The position numbers were made by a program, and so were the translations under genes. A model generated the notes under the pieces. It was not told the DNA's origin. It searched no databases and saw only the letters and a program-made list of their open reading frames with translations. 64,000 bases of DNA from Marivirga arenosa (GTDB taxonomy: Bacteria > Bacteroidota > Bacteroidia > Cytophagales > Cyclobacteriaceae): NCBI RefSeq assembly GCF_030503875.2, contig NZ_CP129968.2, forward strand, positions 3,622,001 through 3,686,000. Direction: 5' to 3'. Shown here piece by piece: positions 47,434 to 55,554 of this stretch. The first letter of the stretch is position 1; every line of letters starts with the position of its first letter.

Positions 47434-48044
47434 ATCAAGCTTTCCAACTTTTGAATGAACTGACCTAAATGATAGCCATCCACAAATGCATGATTTACAT
47501 GAACTGAAAATGGCATAAAAGTCTCTCCATTATCAGTAAATATCTTTCCAACTGATATTTTCGGCATGCTATCAGGAAACTTAAAATTTCTGGCATGTGA
47601 TATTGAAGTGAATTTCATCCATGGTACAGCTGTAAAATGAATAACATCTACCATCCCTCCCATCAAATCAAGGCCTTTTTCATTTTCGATTCTGTCAATC
47701 TCACTTTGAACATTTTTTGAAAATTCATCAAAGGAATCTGAATAGAGCATACGAGAATAACCAAAGGTTTTATCGGACCTTAAAACTGTAGCAGAAATAT
47801 GAACAGTTTCAACATCATATACATCACCCTCAATTAATCTATAACGCATTTCGGGCACGCTATTGACAGCTATTATAATTTTATGGAGATAATATTTATA
47901 AAATGATATTTTATTTTCCTTGCAGTAGTTATAAGCTTCACTACACTTTAGATTTATATTTACACCATAAAATGGCTCATCAAATGAATTGAAAAAATTA
48001 AAATGATCTGATCTGGGATGATTATTAAAATCTATTTTTTTCAC
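47427..48044 (-). CDS. chloramphenicol acetyltransferase (type A)-like acyltransferase
   Basis: A 205-residue trimer-type acyltransferase. The catalytic motif is FSVHVNHAFVDGYHLGQF (His-x3-Asp-Gly) near residue 186, and DHFNFFNSFDEPFYGVNI is the N-terminal family block; RYRLIEGDVYDVE and SDKFFGYSR-like RSDKTFGYSR also fit. The start is a GTG. Many Bacteroidota carry such CAT-like proteins on the chromosome without drug resistance, so resistance should not be assumed. It stands alone, convergent with the methyltransferase gene. Confidence 0.88.
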   Translation of the reverse strand: MKKIDFNNHPRSDHFNFFNSFDEPFYGVNINLKCSEAYNYCKENKISFYKYYLHKIIIAVNSVPEMRYRLIEGDVYDVETVHISATVLRSDKTFGYSRMLYSDSFDEFSKNVQSEIDRIENEKGLDLMGGMVDVIHFTAVPWMKFTSISHARNFKFPDSMPKISVGKIFTDNGETFMPFSVHVNHAFVDGYHLGQFIQKLESLIY

Positions 48045-48117
48045 AGCTCTATAATTTGAAGCATCAAAGGTAAATAATATTATTTCTTTTAATCTTCTAT
48101 AATACCACCAATTAACT

Positions 48118-48125
48118 TACGTTTG
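48118..48125 (+). promoter_or_regulatory. predicted -7 element TACGTTTG for the TonB receptor operon
   Basis: TACGTTTG is an exact TAnnTTTG, 40 bases before the receptor ATG. A -33 TTG is not evident, so confidence is moderate. Confidence 0.5.
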
Positions 48126-48165
48126 TATTTAGTTACAAAATCAAACTATCAACCACTGGTATTAC

Positions 48166-50535
48166 ATGAAACATTCTTTACTCCTTATACTATTCTTTAG
48201 TATTAGCTATCACTCTTTTGCCCAAAATAGAATTAGTGGCTATATTAAAGATGCAGAAACAGGTGAAAACCTTATTGGTGCCAACATTTGGCAACCCGCT
48301 ACCAAACAAGGGACATCCGCCAATAATTATGGTTTTTACAGTCTGAATTTATCTGCTGATACGGCAACTTTAGAAGTATCTTATGTTGGATATTCTACTG
48401 TCAAAAAATTCATAAAATTAGATGGAGATACTACTATTAATTTTGAGCTCTCCATATCCGATGATCTCTCCGAAGTAGTAGTAAAAGGAACCAGACCTGA
48501 GCTGGAACTCACAAAAATGAGTAGCATTACAATAACTTCTCAAAATATTAAAGCCATACCCGCATTATTAGGAGAGGTTGATGTTTTGAAAACGATTCAA
48601 TTGATGCCTGGAGTTCAAAGTGGCTCCGAAGGAAGTAGTGGAATTTACGTAAGAGGCGGTGGACCAGATCAAAACCTTATTTTATTAGACGGAGTACCTG
48701 TTTATAATGCCTCTCACCTCTTCGGGTTTTTCTCTGTTTTTAATGCTGATGCTATTAGTAATGTGGAAGTCGTAAAAGGAGGATTTCCCGCTCGATATGG
48801 GGGTAGGCTTTCTTCAGTGATCGACATTAACATGAAAGATGGTAATATGAAAAACTGGCAAGCTGATGGTGGGATTGGCTTAATATCATCACGACTATCA
48901 GTTGAAGGTCCATTAATTAAGGATAAAGCTTCTATTATTTTATCCGGCAGAAGAACTTATATAGATGTATTGGCTAGGCCAATTATCAGAGCCAGTACAG
49001 ATGATGTTGATCTAGGTTATTTCTTCCATGATTTCAATGGTAAAATCAATTATAAGTTCTCTGATAAGGACCGAGTATATTTAAGCGCTTACACTGGTAA
49101 AGATAAGTTTTACGCCAGAGATGAATACGAGTTTGAGGATGCAATATCTGTAAATGAATATAAAGATGAATCAGGAATCCAATGGGGTAATTGGACTACT
49201 GCTGCAAGATGGAATCACCTTTTTTCTAATCAGTTATTTTTGAATACAACCGCAACCTATAGTCAATATGACTTTGATTTATTCAATGAAAGTTATTACA
49301 GATACGCTACTCCAGATGATGAAACAGTAGAGAACTTTTATGCGGAATATAATTCAGGAATTACAGATTACGGTCTGAAAACTGATTTTGATTATTATTT
49401 GAATAATGGTCATTCATTAAAGTTTGGTACTAATTATATCTATCATATTTTTCGACCTGAGGCTTTCAACTTTGAGGCCGACTTTCAAGAAGATATTAAT
49501 ATCCCAGATACAAAACCTATTTATGGAAATGAATTTTCTGTTTATGTAGAGGATGAATTTGAGCCTTTACCAAAACTTAAAATAAATGCAGGTATTCATG
49601 CATCTGCTTTTAAAGTAAATGATGAATTCTACACTTCATTCCAACCCAGAATCAGTACTCGGTACTTAATCAATCAAAACTTATCTCTTAAAGCATCTTA
49701 TTCGGAGATGGCCCAGTTTTTACACTTGTTAACTAATTCAGGTATAGGTTTGCCTACTGATTTATGGGTTCCTGTTACAGAAAATATTAAGCCACAATAT
49801 TCGCAGCAAACTGCTGTTGGAATCTCTTCTTTACTAGCAGATGGGAAATATGATATGTCGGTTGAGGGGTATTACAAAAATATGAATAACCTTATTGAAT
49901 ATAAAGAAGGCTCCAACTTCCTAAACCTTACAGAAAGCTGGGAAGATAAAATAGCTATAGGTAATGGCTGGAGTTACGGTGCGGAATTCCTTTTTAGAAA
50001 AAAAGAAGGAGATTTTAACGGATGGATTGGTTATACCTTATCCTATAACAACCGCCAATTTGATGAGCTTAATTTCGGCAGAGTATTTCCTTATAAATAT
50101 GATAGAAGACATGATATCAGTATTGTAACTAATTATCGCCTTAGTGAAAAATGGGAAATAAGTGGAACTTGGGTATATGGCACTGGAAATTCAATAACGC
50201 TTCCTATTGCAAAAATCCCACCACTATCAGAACAGCCTAGATTTTCTGACGGTTATTTTTACGGAAGCAATGAAGTATACCAATATAGTAATCGAAATGC
50301 TTACAGAATGCCCTCATACCACAGAGCTGATTTTGGTATAACCCGACATAAAGAAAAAGACTGGGGCAGTTCAAGCTGGACTATAAGTGTTTATAATTTA
50401 TACAATAGGCAAAATCCATTTTTTATAAACACTACTACCAATAGCATAGGAGAAACATCTTTTAACCAAATAAGTCTTTTTCAATTAATTCCTTCTTTTA
50501 CTTATAACTTTAAATTCAGGCCAAATGAAAAATAA
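48166..50535 (+). CDS. TonB-dependent outer-membrane receptor with carboxypeptidase-like N-domain
   Basis: A 789-residue receptor. Signal peptide (about 1-19, SFAQ), a CarboxypepD_reg-like beta domain (about 20-105, GYIKDAETGENLIGANIW), a plug (about 115-235, LMPGVQSGSEGSSGIYVRGG, LLDGVPVYNASHLFGFFSVF), then a 22-strand-type barrel with late YNLYNRQNPF. It takes up an unknown substrate with TonB energy. Its stop overlaps the DUF4249 lipoprotein gene by 11 bases, a pairing often seen in the phylum, in which the lipoprotein is thought to act with the receptor. Confidence 0.93.
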   Translation: MKHSLLLILFFSISYHSFAQNRISGYIKDAETGENLIGANIWQPATKQGTSANNYGFYSLNLSADTATLEVSYVGYSTVKKFIKLDGDTTINFELSISDDLSEVVVKGTRPELELTKMSSITITSQNIKAIPALLGEVDVLKTIQLMPGVQSGSEGSSGIYVRGGGPDQNLILLDGVPVYNASHLFGFFSVFNADAISNVEVVKGGFPARYGGRLSSVIDINMKDGNMKNWQADGGIGLISSRLSVEGPLIKDKASIILSGRRTYIDVLARPIIRASTDDVDLGYFFHDFNGKINYKFSDKDRVYLSAYTGKDKFYARDEYEFEDAISVNEYKDESGIQWGNWTTAARWNHLFSNQLFLNTTATYSQYDFDLFNESYYRYATPDDETVENFYAEYNSGITDYGLKTDFDYYLNNGHSLKFGTNYIYHIFRPEAFNFEADFQEDINIPDTKPIYGNEFSVYVEDEFEPLPKLKINAGIHASAFKVNDEFYTSFQPRISTRYLINQNLSLKASYSEMAQFLHLLTNSGIGLPTDLWVPVTENIKPQYSQQTAVGISSLLADGKYDMSVEGYYKNMNNLIEYKEGSNFLNLTESWEDKIAIGNGWSYGAEFLFRKKEGDFNGWIGYTLSYNNRQFDELNFGRVFPYKYDRRHDISIVTNYRLSEKWEISGTWVYGTGNSITLPIAKIPPLSEQPRFSDGYFYGSNEVYQYSNRNAYRMPSYHRADFGITRHKEKDWGSSSWTISVYNLYNRQNPFFINTTTNSIGETSFNQISLFQLIPSFTYNFKFRPNEK

Positions 50536-51460
50536 TCTAAAGTTTATCCTATTTTCATTAATTCTGCTCTCAGCATGTCAAAAAGAAGTGGATTTGAAAA
50601 TCGATGAAAATGAATCCAAAATAGTATTAAATGCCTGGTTTAAAACTGAACAACACCCTGTTGTAGAAGTAAATCGATCAACTTTTATTTTTGACAAAAG
50701 AGGAACTGACATCATTCAAAATGCAGAAGTAATCTTGTTTGAAAATAACGAGGATATTGGCTTTTTGGAGCACTTTGGTTCAGGTTTTTATCAGAATGAA
50801 AACATTAAAATTAAACCCGATACAGAATACAAGATCGTTGCGAAAGTTGATGGTTTTGAAGATGTTACAGCAATCGAAAAATCATTAATGAAATTTAATG
50901 ATAGTGAATATGAATTTGAATATGAATCGTTTTCAAACCCTGCTGGAAGTAATTATCAATCGCTATCAGATATTAAAATAACCCTGAAAGATAATAGCTC
51001 ATCAGAAGACATCTACCTTTTCTTGGTAAAAGACACCAATAAAAGTTGGAGTAATGAGAATCCATACGACACGCTCTACAATGAATTTATTACCAATCTA
51101 AACTCATCCGATACTCAAATCGAGTATATCTATTCACCAGGTTTAGGGCAAATGCAAATTCTAAGAGATGAATTGTTTAATGGGAATGATTACACCATAA
51201 ATTTCAGAACTAATGATTTAAGAAAATATGAATACAGTGATGAGGAACGCAGCTATATTTCTCAAAATGTAATTGAAATTCATAAAATTAGTAAATCCTT
51301 TTATTTGTATTTAAAAAGCATTGAAAATAATCAATATCCCGACCCCTTTACCGAGCCATCTCAAATTTACACGAATGTTGAAAATGGATATGGTATTTTG
51401 GCTACTTCTACAGTAAGTAGAATACAAGTTGATGAATTTACTGAAGAACTCAATGAATAA
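50525..51460 (+). CDS. DUF4249 lipoprotein, partner of the TonB receptor
   Basis: A 311-residue lipoprotein: signal MKNNLKFILFSLILLSACQK with Cys18, then a beta-rich DUF4249 domain (KIVLNAWFKTEQHPVVEVNR, GFYQNENIKIKPDTEYKIVA, and the C-terminal NPYPDPF-like QYPDPFTEPSQIYTNVENGY with GYGILAT). The family is specific to Bacteroidota and sits beside TonB receptors; ligand capture is inferred. It overlaps both neighbours, so it is the middle gene of a three-gene operon. Confidence 0.9.
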   Translation: MKNNLKFILFSLILLSACQKEVDLKIDENESKIVLNAWFKTEQHPVVEVNRSTFIFDKRGTDIIQNAEVILFENNEDIGFLEHFGSGFYQNENIKIKPDTEYKIVAKVDGFEDVTAIEKSLMKFNDSEYEFEYESFSNPAGSNYQSLSDIKITLKDNSSSEDIYLFLVKDTNKSWSNENPYDTLYNEFITNLNSSDTQIEYIYSPGLGQMQILRDELFNGNDYTINFRTNDLRKYEYSDEERSYISQNVIEIHKISKSFYLYLKSIENNQYPDPFTEPSQIYTNVENGYGILATSTVSRIQVDEFTEELNE

Positions 51461-51677
51461 TAATCTTGGTAAATATTTAATAATAATAGGCGGACTTATC
51501 ATATTAGTCGGAATTTTGATCTACTTTTTCCATGATAAACTTCAATGGTTAGGAAACCTACCTGGAGATATTAGAATTGAAAGAGAAAATTTCAGGTTTT
51601 ACTTTCCTTTGACCACCATGTTACTCGCCAGTTTGGTGATTTCAATTTTAATACGCTTATATAGATATTTCTTCTAA
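51453..51677 (+). CDS. DUF2905 two-helix membrane protein
   Basis: A 74-residue membrane protein from the ATG at 51453; the frame extends to a TTG at 51429, but the family starts near GKYLIIIGG. First helix KYLIIIGGLIILVGILIYFF, then the signature GNLPGDIRIERENFRFYFPL, then a second helix. DUF2905 proteins are widespread and uncharacterised. Its start lies inside the 3' end of the DUF4249 gene (ATGAATAA overlap). Confidence 0.88.
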   Translation: MNNNLGKYLIIIGGLIILVGILIYFFHDKLQWLGNLPGDIRIERENFRFYFPLTTMLLASLVISILIRLYRYFF

Positions 51678-51682
51678 TGAAA

Positions 51683-51710
51683 AAGGCTCAGTAGTGATTT
51701 ACTGAGCCTT
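51683..51710. terminator. bidirectional terminator between DUF2905 and amidohydrolase genes
   Basis: AAGGCTCAGTA (51683-51693) pairs with TACTGAGCCTT (51700-51710), an 11-bp stem with a 6-base loop. A/T tracts on both sides allow it to stop both converging transcripts. Confidence 0.88.
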
Positions 51711-51733
51711 CTTATTTTTAAATATTGTTGATT

Positions 51734-53452
51734 CTATTTTTGATATACTACTTTGCCATCGAAAATAGTCATGGCTACATTAGTTTCCAAAATTTCATTC
51801 TCCTCAACTGTCATGATATCTTTATCGAAAACCGTGAAATCAGCAAGTTTGCCTACTTCTATTGATCCTTTTATATCTTCTTCAAAAGCACCGTATGCAG
51901 CATCTAAAGTGTAAGATCTTAAAGCCTGTTCTCTTGTCATTTTTTGCTCTGGCTCATATCCTCCTTCTGGTTTACCCTCTAGAGTTTTTCGCGTAACACT
52001 TGCATAAAAAGATGCTAAAGGATCAATCGGTTCAACTGGAACATCCGTACCATTCACAATAGGCACTCCTGATTCTAATAAAGCCTGCCACATATAAGCC
52101 CCTTCTTTTATTCTTTTTTCACCTAATCGATCAATCGCCCAAGGTCTGTCTGATGACATGTGAACTGCTTGCATAGCAGGAATTACACCTAACTCGGCAA
52201 ATCTCGGTATATCATCAGGATGTAAGTGTTGAGCATGCTCAATTCTAAACCTATGATCTTCTGTTTTTTCAGGCTGTTCTTGCATTGCCTTTTCATATCG
52301 ATCCAAAATTTCACGATTCGCTCTATCCCCAATTGCATGAGAACAAACTTGAAAACCATTTTCTAAGGCTTTTTGTGAAGTGGTGTAAACAAAACTCATC
52401 GGTAAAGTTTCATGTCCAAAGTGGCCTGGCTGATCTGTATATTCTTTTAATAACCATGCTCCTCTTGAACCTAAAGCACCATCACAATTTAATTTGATAG
52501 ACCTAATCGTCAGCAAATGGGAAGAATCTACTTCAATGCCTTTCTCATACCATTCTTCTAAAAGCTCAGGGTCCCAGCCAGTTAACATTGCATACATACG
52601 AACCTTTAACTTGCCTTCTTCTTTCATTTTTCTGTATAAGGCAATGTTCTCTTTTCCAATACCTGCATCATGGAAACTCGTAATTCCATTTCTATGACTG
52701 GCTTTAACCGCTAATTCGAATGCTTTTCGGTCTTTTTCAGGGGTACTCTCTGGAATATGCTTAGTAATCAGGGTCATGGCTCTTTCATTAAAAACCCCTG
52801 TAGGATTACCCTGCTCATCTCTAAAAATTTCACCTCCTTCTACATCTAAATTAGCCATGCTTTCTTTCGATAAAGGTAAAACGCCAGCTATTTGCATTGC
52901 TTTTTCATTTGCCATACCCGCATGTCCACTTGCATGTCTTAAATACACTGGATTATTTGGAGAAACTTCACTAATCGCATGATGTAGCGGAAATCCATTT
53001 ATAGTATTTTCAGGTAATTCATTCCATTTACTTTGATGCCATCCTCTTCCAGTAATCCATTGACCTGGCTCAGCAGCATCCACGGCTTCCTTAACTTTCT
53101 GGATAACTTCATCAAAACTTTTCGTTTGTAAAAGGTCAACATTCAACTCATTATAACCAAGGCCCATAAAGTGCCCATGGCCTTCTATAAAGCCAGGGGT
53201 CATGGTTTTACCCTTAAGATCAATGACTTTGGTATTATCATTTTTATACTGATCTATTTGAGTGGCTGCTCCTGCAAAAATGATTTTATTATTCTTTACG
53301 GCTACTGCTTCAACAGTGGGCATATTATCATTTACAGTATATATAGTACCTCCTGAAATGATTAAATCAGCCTTTTCTTGTTCATTTTGATTTTGACAAC
53401 TCGCAAATACTAAAATAAATAGCATTGCGAGTATGGTTCTTATATTTCTCAT
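51734..53452 (-). CDS. amidohydrolase (family 3, YtcJ-like) lipoprotein
   Basis: A 572-residue lipoprotein: signal ending in LVFASCQNQ (Cys19), followed by the amidohydrolase N-domain DLIISGGTIYTVNDNMP and KTMTPGFIEGHGHFMGLG, the metal-binding H-x-H. HAIGDRANREILDRYE, RIEHAQHLHPDD and NGTDVPVEPIDPLASFYASV supply further His/Asp ligands, and the C-terminal beta domain ends the protein. YtcJ-like enzymes hydrolyse amides such as N-substituted formamides; the substrate here is unknown, and it acts outside the inner membrane. Monocistronic. Confidence 0.92.
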   Translation of the reverse strand: MRNIRTILAMLFILVFASCQNQNEQEKADLIISGGTIYTVNDNMPTVEAVAVKNNKIIFAGAATQIDQYKNDNTKVIDLKGKTMTPGFIEGHGHFMGLGYNELNVDLLQTKSFDEVIQKVKEAVDAAEPGQWITGRGWHQSKWNELPENTINGFPLHHAISEVSPNNPVYLRHASGHAGMANEKAMQIAGVLPLSKESMANLDVEGGEIFRDEQGNPTGVFNERAMTLITKHIPESTPEKDRKAFELAVKASHRNGITSFHDAGIGKENIALYRKMKEEGKLKVRMYAMLTGWDPELLEEWYEKGIEVDSSHLLTIRSIKLNCDGALGSRGAWLLKEYTDQPGHFGHETLPMSFVYTTSQKALENGFQVCSHAIGDRANREILDRYEKAMQEQPEKTEDHRFRIEHAQHLHPDDIPRFAELGVIPAMQAVHMSSDRPWAIDRLGEKRIKEGAYMWQALLESGVPIVNGTDVPVEPIDPLASFYASVTRKTLEGKPEGGYEPEQKMTREQALRSYTLDAAYGAFEEDIKGSIEVGKLADFTVFDKDIMTVEENEILETNVAMTIFDGKVVYQK

Positions 53453-53545
53453 ACTTTTTTAAATTTGATTGAAAGTAATCTTAAAAAGCAAGAAATACAA
53501 TAAGGATTATTTGAATGGAAGCAGCCCATATCAGGCTGCCTATTT

Positions 53546-54520
53546 TTAAGACCTTAAAATTTGAGCAGCCTCTTTTGCAAAGTAGCTTAGAATCACATCC
53601 GCTCCCGCTCTTTTTATGCTTAAAAGGCTTTCCATCATAGTGGCATCACCATCTAACCAGCCCTTTTCTGCAGCCGCTTTAATTAAGCTATATTCACCAC
53701 TTACATTATATGCAGCAATCGGTAATTCATTATTTTCTTTCAAAAGATGAATGACATCAAGATAAGCCAAGGCTGGTTTCACCATTAAAAAATCAGCTCC
53801 TTCCTGTGCATCAAGTTCAGCCTCTATCATGGCTTCATGTTTATTTGCAGGATTCATCTGGTAAGTTTTTTTATCTCCTGACTTAGGAGCTGAATCTAAT
53901 GCATCTCTAAACGGACCGTAAAATGCAGAAGCATATTTAGCGCAATAACTCATGATAGAAGTGTTTTCAAAGCCATTTTCATCTAATGCATCTCTTATGT
54001 ATTCCACTCTACCATCCATCATATCAGATGGGCCTATGATGTCAATCCCTGTTTCTGCTTGCGCTAAGGCCATATCGGCTAATACATCCAGCGTTTCATC
54101 GTTTAAGATATTTCCATTTTCATCCACAATTCCATCATGGCCATCACTGCTATAAGGATCCATAGCGACATCAGTCATAATACAAGCTTCAGGAAATTTA
54201 GATTTTATTTCTTTTAAGGCCTTTATGTAGAAGAAATTCGGATCAGCACTTTTGGTAGCCATTTTATCTTTGTACTTCTCATCTACGACTGGAAAAACAT
54301 CAAATGCTTTTATTCCCATATTTAGGCATTCCTCAATTTCCTTTAACATTAAGTCTAATGTAAAGCGGTAAATGCCTGGCATGCTATCAACTTCCACCTT
54401 CTTATTGGTACCTTCTAATAAGAATAGAGGGAAAATAAAGTCTTTAGTAGTAAGTGTGGTTTCTTCCACCATTTCACGAATGGCGGCTGATTTTCTATTT
54501 CTTCTAGGACGAATAAGCAT
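53546..54520 (-). CDS. hemB: porphobilinogen synthase (delta-aminolevulinate dehydratase)
   Basis: A 324-residue cytoplasmic enzyme joining two 5-aminolevulinates to porphobilinogen in heme synthesis. Schiff-base lysines lie in FLMVKPALAYLDV (about residue 249) and SIMSYCAKYASAFYGPFRD (about 197). CIMTDVAMDPYSSDGHDG (about 118) has Asp/Ser in place of the Cys-rich zinc site, so it is the Mg-dependent type. The start ATG is clear and a -7 element lies 21 bases upstream. A hairpin (53521-53539) after the stop lacks a leftward T run. Confidence 0.96.
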   Translation of the reverse strand: MLIRPRRNRKSAAIREMVEETTLTTKDFIFPLFLLEGTNKKVEVDSMPGIYRFTLDLMLKEIEECLNMGIKAFDVFPVVDEKYKDKMATKSADPNFFYIKALKEIKSKFPEACIMTDVAMDPYSSDGHDGIVDENGNILNDETLDVLADMALAQAETGIDIIGPSDMMDGRVEYIRDALDENGFENTSIMSYCAKYASAFYGPFRDALDSAPKSGDKKTYQMNPANKHEAMIEAELDAQEGADFLMVKPALAYLDVIHLLKENNELPIAAYNVSGEYSLIKAAAEKGWLDGDATMMESLLSIKRAGADVILSYFAKEAAQILRS

Positions 54521-54540
54521 ATCTCTAAATTTTTCTTTCT

Positions 54541-54548
54541 CAAAGTTA
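54541..54548 (-). promoter_or_regulatory. predicted -7 element TAACTTTG for hemB
   Basis: The leftward strand reads TAACTTTG, an exact TAnnTTTG, 20 bases before the hemB ATG. No clear -33 TTG is seen. Confidence 0.5.
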
Positions 54549-54631
54549 AGGTTAATCTAGCGCATAAGAGATTAGATTCTAAAAAAACTCAAATGCTTTA
54601 CAAATTTATATATAAGATCAAAAATAGACTC

Positions 54632-54639
54632 TATTTTTG
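54632..54639 (+). promoter_or_regulatory. predicted -7 element TATTTTTG for the acid phosphatase gene
   Basis: TATTTTTG is an exact TAnnTTTG, 21 bases before the ATG at 54661. With the hemB element this makes the 140-bp region a divergent promoter pair. Confidence 0.5.
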
Positions 54640-54660
54640 TAGAAGGAAAAAACAACCGTT

Positions 54661-55467
54661 ATGCGATTACTAATCATATTCATTTTTTCAATAGGAATTA
54701 CAGCTTGCAATCAAAGTCTAAAAAATAAAACTATGAGCGCTGATGAAAAGCTCTCTTTACAACTGGGAAATGCTACCGTCTGGTTTCAGCAGTCTGCCGA
54801 GATGGAAGCTCTTTATCTGCAAGCTTATGATAGAGCAAAAATGCTTTTGAAATTGAAAATGGACACCTTATCGAAAAGTGATTTAGCACCAGCCGTTGTT
54901 TTAGATTTGGACGAAACTGTACTAGACAATAGCCCTTTTGAAGCCAGATTATTCTTAGATGGCGAAAACTACAGTCCCAGTAGTTGGGAAAAATGGTGCA
55001 AAGAGGCTAAAGCTGAATTATTACCAGGAGCAGCAGATTTTCTCGAATTTAGCGACTCACTAGGGGTTCGTATTTTTTATATCTCAAATAGAAAAAATGA
55101 AGTATTTGATGAAACTCTTAAAAACCTCCAAAATTTAAATCTTCCTCAATCAAATGCTAATCATTTACTTTTAAGAACTACTACGAGCGATAAAACTGAG
55201 AGAAGAGATTCCGTAAAAGCTGGTCATCAAATCTTATTATATATAGGGGATAATCTGACCGACTACAGTCAAATATTTGCCGACAGAGATTCAAATTTGG
55301 GTAAAGATTTAGTGCATAAGAATAAAAAAGAGCTGCTTAATAATTTCATTATGTTAGCTAACCCTATGTATGGTGAGTGGGAATCAGCTGTTTATAAAAA
55401 CGATTACAGTAAATCCGCTTCTGAAAAAATTGAATTAAGAAAAGATATTTTAGACCCCTCCTATTGA
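54661..55467 (+). CDS. lipoprotein e(P4)-type 5'-nucleotidase, class C acid phosphatase
   Basis: A 268-residue HAD-superfamily lipoprotein. Signal MRLLIIFIFSIGITACNQ with Cys16, then the catalytic DLDETVLDNSPFEARL (about residues 82-97, Asp nucleophile and acid/base Asp) and late LLYIGDNLTDYSQIF. YISNRK supplies the second HAD motif. The e(P4) family dephosphorylates nucleotides, including NMN, outside the inner membrane for nucleoside or NAD salvage. Monocistronic, divergent from hemB, 87 bases before the histidine kinase gene. Confidence 0.94.
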   Translation: MRLLIIFIFSIGITACNQSLKNKTMSADEKLSLQLGNATVWFQQSAEMEALYLQAYDRAKMLLKLKMDTLSKSDLAPAVVLDLDETVLDNSPFEARLFLDGENYSPSSWEKWCKEAKAELLPGAADFLEFSDSLGVRIFYISNRKNEVFDETLKNLQNLNLPQSNANHLLLRTTTSDKTERRDSVKAGHQILLYIGDNLTDYSQIFADRDSNLGKDLVHKNKKELLNNFIMLANPMYGEWESAVYKNDYSKSASEKIELRKDILDPSY

Positions 55468-55554
55468 GGTTTTGCTAAAATAAACGGAGATAAAATATAA
55501 TTTATTTTATATTTTTCATTAATCTTCATATTTTGTGAAACTGTTTACAATTAT

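Noticed and set aside
47427..48044. Chloramphenicol resistance gene
   Set aside because: The fold and His motif fit the CAT family, but chromosomal CAT-like proteins without resistance are common in this phylum and there is no mobile element nearby.
53521..53539. GCAGCC hairpin after hemB as a terminator
   Set aside because: The stem is clear, but the leftward side lacks a T run; the T run lies on the other side, where no rightward gene ends. It was left out as a feature.
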